Assembly: GCA_038380795.1 (NCBI GenBank)
Contig: CM076270.1
Location: 13,993,001 to 14,057,000 of the forward strand
DNA from: Pyrocephalus nanus
Taxonomy: Eukaryota; Chordata; Aves; Passeriformes; Tyrannidae
DNA length: 64,000 nucleotides
Direction: 5' to 3'
The position numbers were made by a program, and so were the translations under genes. Numbering within the stretch: the stretch's first letter is position 1; every line of letters starts with the position of its first letter. Positions 33,042 to 46,280 of the stretch are shown here, in pieces. Below the pieces are notes generated by a model, which was given only the letters and a program-made list of their open reading frames with translations, made no database searches and was not told the origin of the DNA.

Positions 33042-36000
33042 GGAAGCTGTATGAGCCCACAAGAAAATGATGCAGAGAGCAAAGGCAGTATCAGGGTTCA
33101 GCTTGGAGCTCTGCAGTCATTCAGCAATCCTGTGTGCTTCTCTCAGCCAGTTTGATCCACAGCTGTCAGCAGCTCACTGCTCACCTTCACCCTGCCACCT
33201 GAACTCCGCCTTGGAGTGGGACCTTGCCAAAGGCATTTGGAGAGCAGAGCTGGACTCTTTCTCTCCCCTTTGGCCACTCAATGTTGGGCATCACATCCAC
33301 CCACCACGCTGCCTGTGAGTGATACCAATACCCATCTCACACTGCCTGCTTCACATGCAAACCTGGGACCTTTTGGAGGGAGGTACCCACGGATGAGAAG
33401 CCCTAGCTGGGATACTAAAGAACCCAAGCCAACATTGCACAAACCTTCAAACCAGCTAAGTACAAAGGCCCGGATTGATCTCACCCAAGTTCAGTTACAC
33501 ACAGAGTCTGGGGTCCATTTTCTTTGGAGAATGGAGGTGATCCACCTCCAGGCAGAGGCAGAGGGTTCTACCTGCAGAGCTGGCCAGAGTTAACTTGTTG
33601 AAAGGCTTTAAACAAAGCAAAATGCACACAAAAGCAGCACCCTGTTCTTCCTTCCCAATCAGGGTAAGAACTCTGGCTGGAGCCCTGATTAGGATCCTCA
33701 TCATGGACAGGCTCCAAGCTGACCCGCCCTCATCAGGGTTTACGCTTTGGAAAAAGCTAATTCCGATATCAGCGAAGTGGAAGGGAATTTAAGCTGCTCT
33801 GCCATGACCCAGACTTCACAGCCATTCAAAAGGAACAGCAACAACCATTAAAACCTTCACTCCATCCACTGAAGAGGCTCATAAAGAGAGTGTGAATTCA
33901 TAGAGCAGTGGCTCAGAAAGCCCATTCCCTGCCTGTCCCAGAGACCGCCTTTGTCTGAAATATGGAATAAAAGGAAGGTTCATATTTTACTTCAGACTTG
34001 TTTCACTCTTCCCTTTTTTTCTCTGCAGGCTGACTAAAGAGGAAGTGATTTATCAGAGGAAAACAAGGGGAAGTGGTTCTAATTAATTGGCCATAACCGT
34101 GACAGCTGCACTGGCATCCAGCGAACACAGGGCAACAGTGCCGAGACAGAGATGCAGTCCCACTGAAAATTCCACAATAATCCTGCTCCAAGCCAGAAAA
34201 AAATTAACTTTTTGCCCTGACAGTGCTGGTAGAGACACCTTTACAAGGCTCCTGGTACCTGAGCTGTCACTTTACACCCACAGTCAGCAGCAGAGGGGAA
34301 CTGAAGGGCGTCATTCCAGATTGAACCTCTGCTTGCAAACTCTCTGTTCCATCTCCAGAGAGGGCTCAGAGTTCATTTTCACATCAGTGTAAGTTCAGGG
34401 TGTAGGCAGTGAATGTAGTTTAAGAAATCTCCACTCCAAGCCTAGATGAGAAGCTTTGACAAAAGCTAAAGCCCCTCCTTCCATCAGACCCTGATACCTG
34501 TGATGCACTGACAAACACTATCTCACAACTGGGTGGAGAACATGGGGCTCCCGGTGCACTGAAGAGCCCAGGGGAAAACAAAAGCTATTTTGTGTCCAGA
34601 AACAAATGTGTTTGTTCTGCTTTCAGCAACCTTACAGACCAGAGAACGGGCCCCCAGGGAGCAATAGATCACACATTGGAGGTGCCTGGCTTAGAAGAGG
34701 GAAACTCTCCAGTTTTCCCAACTGTGTGTTCCAGAAGTTCTGTATCCAAAGTTCATCTCGACCTCAGAGGGCTGCTCCCTAGGAAAAAACAAAGTCTGGG
34801 CATAATCAGAACAGGCTCATAATTAAAAGTGTTTTATCCTTTATGAGCTCCCAGATCACAGATTTGTGGTGGGAGAAGCTGTTTCCATTTTCCCTCATTA
34901 CACATGGTAAGTAACAGCCTGGCATAGGCCAGAGCCTGATGTTTGCAGAAGGGGCAGCCCTGCCACAACCCCACAAGGTTACCCCCCTGTGAGTCTCTGC
35001 AGGGACATTTTTATGGGTAGAAGGTGTGGGGGGCAGCTAACCAGGACAGCCTTCTAGTACTGGAATCAAGTAAGAGTTGGGGGGAACGTGTGCAATTCAA
35101 ATAAGGATGGGCATTCCCGTTTACCCCTGAGGCATTCTGTCCTGAAACCCAGGAAGGAAGCCAGGCTCTGGCAAGTGTCTCACAGGAGAGGACACTGTAG
35201 CTCACAGAGTGGGATAAGCTCCAGCTTGTATAACAAGTGAAAAAACAAAGGCACCAATATTTGCCCAGCACTTAGCTGGGTTATTCTGAGCCATAGGAGA
35301 TTAACACAGACTGCTTTGTGGACTCACCACTTATCTATGTCCCCAGGCAGACATTCCTCTGCATGCTTTGCAAAAGGGCTCAGGATGTGAACCTGCTGTC
35401 AGCAGAGCTGCTCTAAAAGGCCCCTGTTTGCTCTCCACCTGGGATCCAGGCAAGGCACAACCTTTCCCAGGGAGCCTGTCTGGTCATCTGTTCGATCTGG
35501 GATCACAGTGGCTGCAGGGGTTTGTGTCTCCAGCTCCCAGGGCAGCCTGATGTCTTTGGGAGGTGATGGACCCCTCTTCCAGCCAAGAGTCTCCAGCAAG
35601 GCAGGAGTTCCCAGGAGTTTTACTCATTTGCAGCTTTAGGCAAGGGAAAAGCATTTGTGCCTTTTGGCAGTTTCTGCTGTGCCAGATGGAAAAGCAGTAG
35701 CCAAACAAAAGCAAAGGCCAGTGTAGCTGGCTGGTGGGGTGGGATGTTTCTGCAGGGACGCAGGTGCTGCAGGATCCATGGGGAAGAGAGGAGCTTCCTC
35801 TAAATGGAAGAACCCCAGGCAAGTGCTGAGGACACTGGCACAACCACCAATGCCTGTGCTGTGCCACCTTGAGAAAGAGACTTCAAAACAGCTGGGGAAA
35901 GGGAAGGGGGAAGATAAAAATAATAATTAATAAAAAGAATAATCACTGCTCCTCTTCAGGGAGAGCCCATGGCACCCCGTGCTGTCTGTCCAGCTGGTGT

Positions 36001-38613
36001 TGTACCAGGATGCAAAACACAAATTACCACCTGTGACCACTCCAGTCCTCTGATTTCCAGGGACAGCCCAGCAATGACTCCAGAAACATCCCCATGGCAC
36101 AGAGGGACAGGAGACAAAGGGACAGTCAGGGCAGACACATGAGGAATGCTCAAGGAAGAGGCAGGATGGGGCTCTCCTGGTGTTGGGAAAACAGGGATTT
36201 ATTCCAGAACTTGCAGGAGACCAAAATCAGCATAAGACAAGCTGAAGGACAAGCACTACTGTAGGGGTGAAGCAGCTCCATATTGCCAACTCAAGAGCAT
36301 GGGATGGAGACTTTGTCTAGGCAGAGCAGTGGTTCACAATGTTAAGCAGACATTAGACAAAACGCATTGCTTTTGGATGTGGCAGACAGGCCATGTTTCA
36401 GACAGGTGCAGAGAGGAAAGTATTTAATCCCATTTTCCACACAAAACTCAAACTCAGTGCTTCTATTGACCCCTCTGGGAAGAAGCAGCTGGCCTGTTAC
36501 CAAACCCAAAGTATCCAAGTCACACATCAAGTTATACAGAGGGTCAGGAGCTGAACAAAAGTCAGGAACACCATGACTGGCTGCTGCTCTGTTCCTGCAG
36601 TACGGTGGGGCAGCAACTGCTTCTGCCAGGGGCAGTCTGTCCAGAGGCAGAGTGTGCCACCGGTCTGAAGAGCTGAGGTCAAAGCTGGCATCACTCTGGA
36701 GACTCAGCTGGAGTGAAGTGCTGAGGAAAGTGCTGATGGCTGTGCCGTGCTCCTGTGTTTGCACAGCTGGGCCCAACGTGCTGCTAAACGGCTGCTAGGG
36801 GGAAAGGGGAGATGTTTCAGCATGGAATGTTCATTGGGATGCTCATTCCTCATCTGTCGAGCTCCAGGCAGAGGATTCAAACACTTAAGTGTACACTTGA
36901 GACAGCACCTGGGGAGGCCTCATCACCCCATGCACGGGGGAGGGAAGACGAGCTCTGCCAAGATCTTGTTCTTGCTCCTCATAACAAATAACACAGTTCA
37001 GCCACGCTGGGATGACAGTCAGGAAATAAGGATGAGGGATCCATGGCTGCCAGTGGAGCCAAGCACAGTAAAGTTATGCTTTCCTGGGCTGTGAGCAGGC
37101 TTTGAACACACAGCCTTCACTAGGCAGTGGTGACCTTCACCATAAGTTCTCTCCATGCCAGCCCTTGCAAGGCTGGGATTTCAAACAAGCAAATCCCAAA
37201 TCCAGCCCACAGGACCCTTTACACAGAGGGCAGGAAGAATTTAGGTTCAAGAGCCATGCAGTGGAAATGCAGACCAGTTTCTTGCATCACATCACTGTCT
37301 GCAGCTCAGCATGCAGGTCCCAGGACAAGCCATCCACACAACGGGTCCTCTGGCACAGGGAAGGCCCCATTTCTTCCCAAAGAAAGCAGTTTTGGAAAGG
37401 ATTTGAAGATTTCTCTCATGCTAAGAAACAGCCTCGAGCTGTGAGGTGGTGGCATGAGGACATGTCAAGATGTGAAGGCTTCTGTTCCAAAGGCACTGGA
37501 CAAGGATGGATCATGGACATTCATCCAGCTCTCTGCTCACACCAGGCTGCTCTCTGAGCATCTGAAGCAGCACAATAGGGTCAGCCACAGGTACACACAC
37601 TCCTGAGAAGCAACTGGAAGTTATGCAAGGCTGTGCTAGGCCAAAATTAAACCACTCCCACCAAAAAAAAGGTTCACGCATCAGATGTACCCTGGGTAAA
37701 CCAAGTCCTTGACCTGCACGCCCCTCACTCCAGGAGAGCCTCTGTTGTTTAGCACTGTGATTGCTACCATTGCTTGCATGCTGCAAGTACCCACAAGAAA
37801 CCACCCTCGTGGTGGGCAAGGATCTGGCTTGCATGATGTAAGGAAGAAAGAGCTGTTCCCAAGCTCAAGAAGCACATGAACAGGCAGCAAATTGGTGACA
37901 GACCTCCAGGACCTTGTACTGAAAGGAATCATGCTTTGCTCCTCTTCATCAGCTCCTGCCAAGTGCCCCCTCTGATTGTGCTGCTCAGAGGACCCTCAAG
38001 GAGTGGTCCAATCAAATCTCACCCAGCATCGCTTATTTTTTGAAAGGGTTTGGACATTTAATCAAAATTTTTTTGATCCCCCACTTTTCAAGCATTTTTC
38101 CAAGTTGCTGGAGGCTTTCATTTCATCCTCACTACCCCAGCAGAAGGGTGCACTTTCACCTGTCACAAACCAAGCATAGCCCTGAACAACTCTTTATACA
38201 GGATTTTATAGATAGCAAGCAGGGAAGGTGCAGGATGTCCCAGTCTGATGCACATTTATAGCTTTCTAAAACATCTTTTCAGGACCTGCTTATATCAACC
38301 CAACTGTGGTTATCACAATACACAAGCCACAAGGCAAAACCAAGGAGAAATACATTTAACTTCAACTATCTAGGAAGCAAATGAGTGCACACAGCAGGGG
38401 AGCTTGTCTGGGGAATCTCATATTATAGTCCACAGAGATTAGATACTGAAAACCTAAATCCCAGAACCAGCTTATTCCCAGCCTCTGATGGGGAAACAGG
38501 ATCCCACCCTGTGCTAAATTTTCTGTTACATGCACCACCACCAGTGCTGGCAGTGTGATCCTCCAGCCTGACACTCTTCCTTATCAGACTCCTCTCTCTG
38601 CAAGCACTGAGTT
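33042..38613. other. Long unique non-coding stretch
   Basis: About 5.6 kb without a recognised gene, dispersed repeat or RNA gene. The longest frames (144 codons at 36342-36776 minus, 151 codons at 37102-37557 plus, 127 codons at 35484-35867 minus) overlap other frames and have no recognisable domain. Confidence 0.45.
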
Positions 38614-39500
38614 GGAACTAAGAACAGTTCAGCTGTAAGGAACCTACAGCCATCATCTAGTCCAAGAGCCTGAACAACTTCAGGGCTGACCCAAAGGTAA
38701 AACATGACCTTAAGGGCCTTGTCCAAACACCCCTTAAATGCTGACAGGCTCAGGGCATCAACCACCTCTTCAGGAAGGTTGTTCCAGTGCTTAACCAACC
38801 ATATTCAAGTCCCTGAACATCCTTTTCAAATGATGGGCCCCAGAACTGCACACAGCACTCAAAAGGGAGGCCACCAATGATAAAAACAGAGGGGTACTCA
38901 CCTCTTTTGACCAGATGTGGTTTGCCCTCTTGGCTGCTCCTGGCTCCTACTGAGCTGCCAGTCAGCACCCCCACATCTCCTTCTGTAGGGCTGCTCTCCA
39001 GCCATCCCTCTTCCAATTTATACTTAGAACTGCAAGTTCTCTTGTCTTTCAGCACTGTCAGTTCAATATCATCAGCAAACACACTAATGGTGCATTCAGC
39101 TGCTGTACTCAGATCCCAGATAAAAACACTGAGCAGAACCAGGCAGGACTTTCCCTTTGTGAATCCCTTTGTGACTGTGCCTGCTGATTTCATTGTCCTT
39201 TAAATGCCTTTAACAGTGCCCAGTATGCTCTTCTCCATTTTATTTTTCTGAAGGTAAATTAACAGCTCTGTAGGCTCCTGGGTGTTCCATCCTTGTAAAC
39301 TGGAATAATGCTGGGTGGCTTCAAGTCAGCTGGGACCTCCCCAGGCTCCCATGGCCTTTGGTAAAAAATTGAGAAGGGTTCTGCTGTGATATCTACTAGC
39401 TCCTTCTGTTCTCTGGGATGAAACCCATCCACACTTGTGTACTCATGGACAACTGACCATAACTTGCTGTTGTTTCTTGTGGGTCTTAATGCAGCTCTTA
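38614..39500 (-). mobile_element. Long decayed CR1 LINE copy with ORF2 reverse-transcriptase segments
   Basis: Antisense copy. At the left is the CR1 3' UTR ('agccatcatctagtccaaga', 'acttcagggctgaccc') and the ORF2 C-terminus (VKHWNNLPEEVVDALSL, FKGCLDKAL). Then come, reading upstream, the CVQFWGPSFEKDVQ segment, LEEGWLESSPTEGDVGVL, and the region around CTISVFADDIEL, which holds the FADD box of the reverse-transcriptase catalytic core. Beyond 39190 the frame is broken, but 'cagctgggacctccccagg' and 'gggatgaaacccatccac' still match upstream ORF2. Around 38800-38806 roughly 95 codons of the usual ORF2 are missing. There are frameshifts, and it cannot encode a working enzyme. Confidence 0.88.
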
Positions 39501-40935
39501 ATGTGAGGGACTGGTTGATCTGGCCTTGGTGAGAATACTTGCACAGATTCCTCCTCCTCTATCCCATCATGTCCTTCACCCACCATTTCCCGAGCATCAC
39601 ACCTCTTCTGTACAGGTGGCTAAGAGGGCAAGGAGGGGGTTCCATGCAAGAACTTGCTTCCACCCCTTCCTATCCCTCCTAACACTGCCCTCATCCGGAC
39701 ACAAAAGCTGCTGGACCTCCTTCAGCAGTGGTCACGCTCAGCTGTGTAGCAGAGATGGCAAAGCACAACTCCATCATCTCCATCTCTTGGATGATCCTCA
39801 TTCTCCCAGGAAGAGCAGCTCCTCTCCCTCTGCACACAGGGGAAACAGGGTGGGCTTATAGCACACGGAATTCCTAGGGATTTTGTGTGCTCAGTGCCCG
39901 TGGCAGGACACATCTCCCCACCCCACCACCTGCACAAGAAACACTCATCCACACTGCACATTTTTCTGCCTAGGAAAATCTGTAAGCTTTCCTAACCTAA
40001 CATCAAACAGGTAGCAGAACAGTGTCCCCCAAAAGGTGGTTTAGGGCACTATTGATAGACCTGTTTTAAAAACAACAAATACAGTAGGGAAGCTCACCCC
40101 TGGGGAATCTCCATGGACTACAGCAATCCTAGCAAGATACAGCCAGAATCTGTGGACACTGAGTGCTGTGAAGAGCAAAGCCTTGACTCTGCAAGGTGTC
40201 CTTGGAGCCCTATTATTTGTGATTAATAAGGCATGATGCAAACACTTAGTTAAATCAGATTAGATCAATAGTACACCATGAATCACTTCTATAGGTTTCC
40301 CATAATATTTATATATACTGCAGTTATCAGCAAGACTTTCCTGTAAAATTGTTCCTGTTGAAATTTATTTGAAAAAGTACCTTTTATACTCTATTAAAAA
40401 AAAGCAAACTGACTTTTTTATTCTCTCGCAGGGCCGAACTTACCAGGCGAAAGCTCGGGGAACAGCGTGTGGCTTTGCAAAACAAACACTTTGAGACTGT
40501 GCTGCCTGTTTTATCACCTCTTGGAACGGGAATTCCACCTCTATCCCTGTTCCTCCTCAGCCCCTCAACCACACAGACTGGAAGAGAAATGCTTTTGCTG
40601 TCTGTGGTTTGCTGTTGGGAGGACACAAGCAGGAACATGACAGAGACAGTGAGGGGTGGAAAAGCCAGCAGGGATTCCACACTGGATCAGTGATGGCAAA
40701 AAAAAATCCACCATGGCAAAGGCTTTCAGAGGGTTTCAGAAACTCCTTGTACACTAAATCAAGGCAAGCAAATTTACAGCAAATTAATGAAACTAATTTT
40801 CTGACTGGAATCATCATCTGTGAATTGTCATGTCTTTACTCATTAAATAAATTATCTGTGTCTTCCAAGACATTACAAACGCATCATAAATTACAGCCCC
40901 TCATAAATAATTTGCTTTTTGCCTGGGTTTAAATA
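39501..40935. other. Unique non-coding stretch
   Basis: No gene is recognised. An AT-rich patch with 'cataaattacagcccctcat' and 'aaataatttgc' lies at 40880-40920 and could belong to a conserved element. Confidence 0.45.
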
Positions 40936-41165
40936 TAGAGGGAGAATAAAGTGAGGGGAAGAGAAGAATGCAAGAGAGGAGGGAAACAAAGAGGCAAAAA
41001 AGAAAGCACAAAGAGAAGGGAAATGGGCGAAACAGAGAATGACATGGGCAAAGAGAGGACAAAAATCATGTGAAAATGGAGACACTGATATATCCAGCTC
41101 AGAGGGGAAGGAAATGAGGAAGGAAAGAGGAAACAAGGGGATGAAAGAGGACAGGCAGGACAAAT
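40936..41165. repeat. Purine-rich (GA) low-complexity tract
   Basis: About 230 bp dominated by A and G on the plus strand, with repeated 'gaggaa', 'aaagag' and 'gggaaa' words and few pyrimidines. The strand asymmetry also explains the long stop-free pyrimidine frames on the minus strand. Confidence 0.75.
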
Positions 41166-41712
41166 AGCCCCGTGCAATATTCCAGGTGGTGTTAATTGTG
41201 ACTCAGTGAACGTGGCAGGAAATGAACCGTTAATGCCCAACCCCACTCTTGACTTTTATAAATGATTTCATTCCCCTGGAGCTTGTTCCATGTCAATGAG
41301 TACAAACACTCTGTCCAAGACATCTCTGAAAAGGGATGCCAGTGAGGAAAACACACTTTGTCATGGAGCAGTGACAGCATTTACTGAAAGGGGCCCCCCA
41401 GAACTTGTAGATGACAACAGAACCCACGGTTTACTTGTCAAACAGGGGCAAAGGAACAGCACTTGGACTTCTGCTGTGAGATCCCTGCTGCAGGCTGTGC
41501 CAAAGCCTCATCCCATCCCTTCTCTATCTCCCATCTGGCACAGTTCAAGGACACATTGCTGAGAAATGCAGCACCTGAACACAGATGAAACCTCCTTGGG
41601 ACAAGAAGGTGACTCAGCAGTGCACACCATGTTCCCTCATCCAGCAGGATTTCTGACCAGGGATCACCTAGAACAGCAGTACCAATCCCTTAACCCTGGC
41701 ACCCTGCCAGTG
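41166..41712. other. Unique non-coding stretch
   Basis: Nothing recognised. Confidence 0.5.
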
Positions 41713-41800
41713 TCACAGAACAGCCTGGGCTGGAAGAGACCCACAAGGATCATTCAGTCCAACTCCTGGCCCTGCACAGACAACCCAAGAACAATTACAA
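41713..41800 (-). mobile_element. CR1 LINE, extreme 3' end, antisense
   Basis: 'tcacagaacagcctgggctg', 'aagagacccacaaggatcat', 'tcagtccaactcctggccct' and 'gcacagacaaccc' form the terminal ~90 bp of a passerine-type CR1 3' UTR. Confidence 0.88.
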
Positions 41801-42907
41801 CTTCTAGGACTTCTCAGAGGCTGCAGAAGTACCAGTAAACTGATGTCCACAGAGTGACCAGAACAGCTTCTTCCTCAGTCAGACCCTTGGCTACTTCTAG
41901 TTTCCTCCCTCAATTCTAATGTCAACAGATACAGATGGGCATCATCTCTTGCACCCCCTTCCAGCCACAGTGAGAGAAATGAACCCAAATCCTGTGAGGA
42001 GCAGGGTTTGGTGCCTGGTTGCCTGCACTCTGGGGAGCCCCTCTGCATGGAGAGCATTCCCAGTGTGCAAGGCCCTTGACCTGAAAAGCACGAGCTCTGC
42101 TTTAGAGAGATTTCTGAGAAGCTGGAAAAAACTTAGCAGCCGCAATGATAGTGAAGAGGAAATCTCTTGGTCTTTCCCCTGGGACACAGCAGAGCCACGT
42201 GACTTCTACCAGCAGATGTGAGCTCATCTGAGAGGGCCAGAAGTCACATAGGAAAACCAGAACAACTCCAAGCCAAGTATTTCGCTTCTTGGTGGGACTC
42301 TTTAGCTCAGCACTGGAGAACTGAAGCCACAATGACTTTTTTCTGGCCAGCTCAGAGCACAGGCACACATCTGCCCTCAAACTCTTACATGACCATTCCC
42401 TTGCTAAGCCTCCCAAACCAGCTGTGGTTTACACCCTCGCTGGGGGACGCTCCATTTCCTGTCCTCCATCCCAGGATTTGGCTGTGTCAGCTCAGGGACC
42501 AGGCAGGGTCACAGCAGCTGGCTCACCTCTGGCCTCCAAGCTCACAGAAGGGTGTTTCTGCAGGAAGCTGGAGGGTGGCCAGTTCTAGGAGCTCTTCGAG
42601 AATGAGCACAATGGCAGCTGTTTCCTATTTGGAAGTGGAAGGGCTCTGAGCTCAGTCCATGCAACTCACTAGTCAGGACCAAAGGAATGTTCCCCTCCTC
42701 TTCCAAGTCAAAACCCAGCCTGGGGTACACGTAGGCTCAGAAAGTCTGTTCTGCAACTGTCAGGTCTGCTGATTACCAGGTAACAGCAACACAAAGGCAA
42801 GAACAAACATGAAGCCACAGCAGGGTAAGTCCCAGAGGACACAAGATCAGTCCAAGAAAACGTCTCTGGGAAACCCTTGCCTCAGTGACAGCACACATGG
42901 CCTTACC
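41801..42907. other. Unique non-coding stretch
   Basis: Nothing recognised. The 143-codon plus frame at 42218-42649 has no family resemblance. Confidence 0.5.
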
Positions 42908-43038
42908 ACAGAGTCACAGAACAGGTTGGGAGGGACCTTGGACATCATCTCATTCCAACTCACTGCCATAGGCAGGGACACCTTCCCCTAAGCCAGGTTT
43001 CTCCAAGTCCCATCCAAATCACTGGGCTTGGGTTTAAC
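42908..43038 (-). mobile_element. CR1 LINE, 3' 130 bp, antisense
   Basis: 'cagagtcacagaacaggttg', 'catcatctcattccaactca', 'ggcagggacaccttccccta' and 'ccaggtttctccaagtccca' mark the CR1 3' end. Similarity fades after 43035. Confidence 0.88.
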
Positions 43039-44619
43039 GAGTCCACCTGAAAGACCTGATTCTGAGAGTCCACCAGCTGCATTTGAGGCAACACTATAAA
43101 GACAGAGGAATGTGGTCTTTGGTGCCAAAGGGCCTCCCTGCTGTGAACACTGGAGCCAATATACAACATTTCTGTACATCCTTTCCAGCACCAGCAAGTT
43201 TCCTGCTGACTCAAGTGCCTTCTGCACTCACCTCCAGGTGCTGACCTCCCTGTGTCATGCACAGGACACTCCTAATCTTGAACCACTCTGGCACAGCCTT
43301 GTCCCACTATTCAGTGTTATCCAGTTTGAGGCTGTAAATGTTTTCCCCAGCTCCTGTCACCATTAGCACAGCAGCCTGTCAAGGCTCCAAGAGCAGCAGC
43401 AGCAGCAGCAGGGGCTGGTGCCAGATTCACCACCTCAGCTCCCTACCTGGGGATCCAGGGTGCCAAATCAAGCCATTTGGGTGGTCAACAAGTTCCTGAG
43501 CAATGCATCCAGTAAACAGGAGGCAGGAGAGGAGGAGAAAAAGAACAACAGAAACATCACATAGCAGGAAAAATGATATAACTCAGCTTCATCAGTTTTT
43601 CGGGGGAATTTATGTGGGAGAGCAGCTTCCACCCATTCTCCACAGCTCCCCACTGTGCCTCCTCACATCTCTGAGCAGAGGAACATCCTCCTGCAGGACT
43701 CAGCTCTTCCCTCATCTCCAGCCAGCCTTCCCCAGCAGAACAGGGCTCATACAGCACCATATAAACTTGGAAAAAAAAAACCTTTCCTTTTTCTGTCCAC
43801 AATATCCACAGGGTCACATCACACAGGCTTTTCACACCTCTCAAACCACACAATTCCCTCCTGCTTCCGACCTGGCTGCTTCTCAAAGAGATGGCCCCAA
43901 ACACTGTGCAAGCTGCAATATAACCTGAGCCTGCCCTTCCCATCCTTTCCACCCTGATACCAGGAGAACACCTCCATTCCAGCTGCTCTTCCCAGAGATG
44001 TCCAGCCCAAACTCTCACATCCTCCTTCCCCATGCTGCCCTGATGTTCCTGCAATCAGCCAGCCCTCAAGGGACATAGCATTTCCCCAACTCAAATAACT
44101 CAGAATAGAGGCCAACTTATAATGAAAAAGCCTTTCCAAAATCACTTGGAGACTGTTCTGGGAAAGGGCCAGAGTAGGCAGCCTGAATCCCATCACCTCC
44201 ATGCAGCCAGCATCATCCCTGGAAATATTTACCTCCCTTTTCCTTGGGTAAGGGACTGTTCTCTTTCTGTACATTGCCCAAGGACTCTGCAGATGACTTT
44301 TTCCACCGCCAGCTCAGACTCTTTTGAAACCCCATTCAAAAAAGAGGATTTTCCATCAGTTCCTGAAGCAACAAGTGAGTCCAGCCAAGTGTGAAGCAGG
44401 TCACTCTTCTCCCTCACAGCTTTCCACACCATGTGTTCCGTGTCAGGAGCGTGACAGGAGCCGGCCCCGGGGGCGCTGGAGGAGCAGCTGCTGCAGCCTT
44501 TGTTGGCCACGCAGGCTCCGAGCTGGCCCAGCATCCCTGCCCCGGCTCTCAAGCCAGCACACATCTGCCCCACAGCAGGCACACCATTCCTTCTTCCCAA
44601 CCCACGAGGATGGAGAGCC
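43039..44619. other. Unique non-coding stretch
   Basis: It contains the (AGC)n repeat at 43391-43410 and a CpG-containing GC-rich patch at 44440-44530. The open frames of 142-165 codons at 43503-44657 overlap one another on both strands and match nothing I know. Confidence 0.45.
43391..43410. repeat. (AGC)n trinucleotide microsatellite
   Basis: About six uninterrupted AGC/GCA units. Confidence 0.9.
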
Positions 44620-44880
44620 AGAGATTTATGTACTCCGCGATTTTTATGTGCTCTCAAAGAGGCTGCGGAGGGAAAACTCTACCACTCACAAAAGCCTCCA
44701 TCTGTGAGTTTATTTATCCGTGCTGGGAACGCTGTTTATCCTGTTTCTGGGTGGAAACTACACTGGGATCGCAGCTTAATTGTATTGTTTGTTGAATTAA
44801 TTGCTCTGTTTGATCGGCCTTTCTCCCATAATGCCTGGGAATGGAATGGTTTTGCTGCAATGTGGGAATGGAGAGGGTTG
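44620..44880. promoter_or_regulatory. Candidate conserved block beside a GC-rich patch
   Basis: Repeat-free sequence with 'tttatttatccgtgctggg', 'cgcagcttaattgtattg', 'gttgaattaattgctctg' and 'tttgatcggcc', next to a CpG-containing patch at 44440-44530. GATA-like, homeodomain and TCF-like cores are packed within about 150 bp. Regulatory role is inferred only. Confidence 0.28.
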
Positions 44881-46280
44881 AAGCTGTTTCTCCCTGACAG
44901 ATGAGAACACAGCCAGCACATAGCGAGCAAGAGGGGCTGGTCTGGGGACAGCACGAGTTGCCTGATACAAGTACTGTTGCAGAGGGTGTTCTGTGAGGTT
45001 TGGCATCCTGGGAAAAGGGGCCAAAGGCAGAGAAGCATATGTATGCATAGGATACTGGGTTGGTTTTTGGCTTCTTTTTCCAGCTGATTCTTCCAAGGGT
45101 CACCACTCACTGACTGGTGGCCTCTAATCTCCTCTCCTGCAATGAGAATGAACACTGGATTTTCCAGGTCAGCCTCAGCGTTATTTTCATATCAGAACAT
45201 TTTCCCCCCTCACTTTCATTCCCAGTTTTTCCGCCCCACACACTTCTTTTCCTCTTCACATTTTGCCAGCAAACATGCAGCTCAAAAGAACACCGGCTTG
45301 TTTCACGCTCCTTTTTTCCGCTTCCACAATCACAGCCCTCAACCTTTTAAGTTTCATTCCTGCCTCTCCCACTTCCCACACTCACTTCCTTCTGCCCGCT
45401 GGCCTTCCAATGAAACACAATAACGACGTGGCATTTCCCACACACACACTTTTTCATTTCCCCTCTTTCTCTCTGCAAAGTGAAACCACAATCAAGACTC
45501 CCCTGGGATGTCCCCAGCCCAGATGGGACATCTCTCCATGGGCCATTCCTATCTCTAGAACTCTCTCTAGCCAACATTAAAGCCAGGCACTAAAGGTGAG
45601 CAACCAGATGACCACCCTCCCATCAGGTTGGCAACAGCCCAACACAGACAGCATACTGATTTCTCCCACTAGACATCCCAGTAGAGTTCAGGGAGCATCT
45701 CAGGCCAGGAAGGCAAGATCCCTGGAAGACCAACCCTCCAGACCTAATGTTGCCCCTTTCACTCCCATCTGTAGACTCTGGGAATCTCCTTTCCTTCCAT
45801 AACAGACAGTGAGCTGCTGGAGACAGCAAGATGTTTCAATCGCAGATCTCTGGTGTCTGAGTCAGCCCCATTCCTTGCTGATAAGGAATGAATACTGTCT
45901 GTGTCTGTCCCGGTGCATCTCTCTCTCTCTATTTCTCTTTTCTCCTTCATAAAGCTGTCAGACCAAAAATAACATATTAGTGGAAGAAAGGAATGTCAGA
46001 TGTAATACAATAAGGAGATCAAGAGGCTGGGGGAGTGTGCCTGGCTGCTGTGCCAGAAATCTCTGCACCGGTGATGAACAGCCATGGCTCAGGAGGCCCT
46101 GTCCCTCCTTCACACCCTCTTCCCCCACTGTTCCTCAGACATGGAAAATGGGATGATAAATAGGAGGCAGTGCTTATTCAGCACCATTGCACTCCCAACA
46201 GCCACCTGTACTTGACACTGCAGGAAGATCACAGATCCCCCTGAGCCAGAGCCTGAGAAATACCAGTTCACTGCTATTCT
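44881..46280. other. Unique non-coding stretch
   Basis: Short (TC)n at 45918-45930. Pyrimidine-rich at 45180-45480, which explains the stop-free frames there. Nothing else recognised. Confidence 0.5.

Noticed and set aside
39722..39961. Cysteine-rich minus-strand frame (CxxC-like spacing)
   Set aside because: Cys spacing is irregular and no zinc-binding family fits. Likely chance.
43557..44054. 165-codon minus-strand frame
   Set aside because: Overlapped by open frames on the other strand, no domain, no splice or promoter context.
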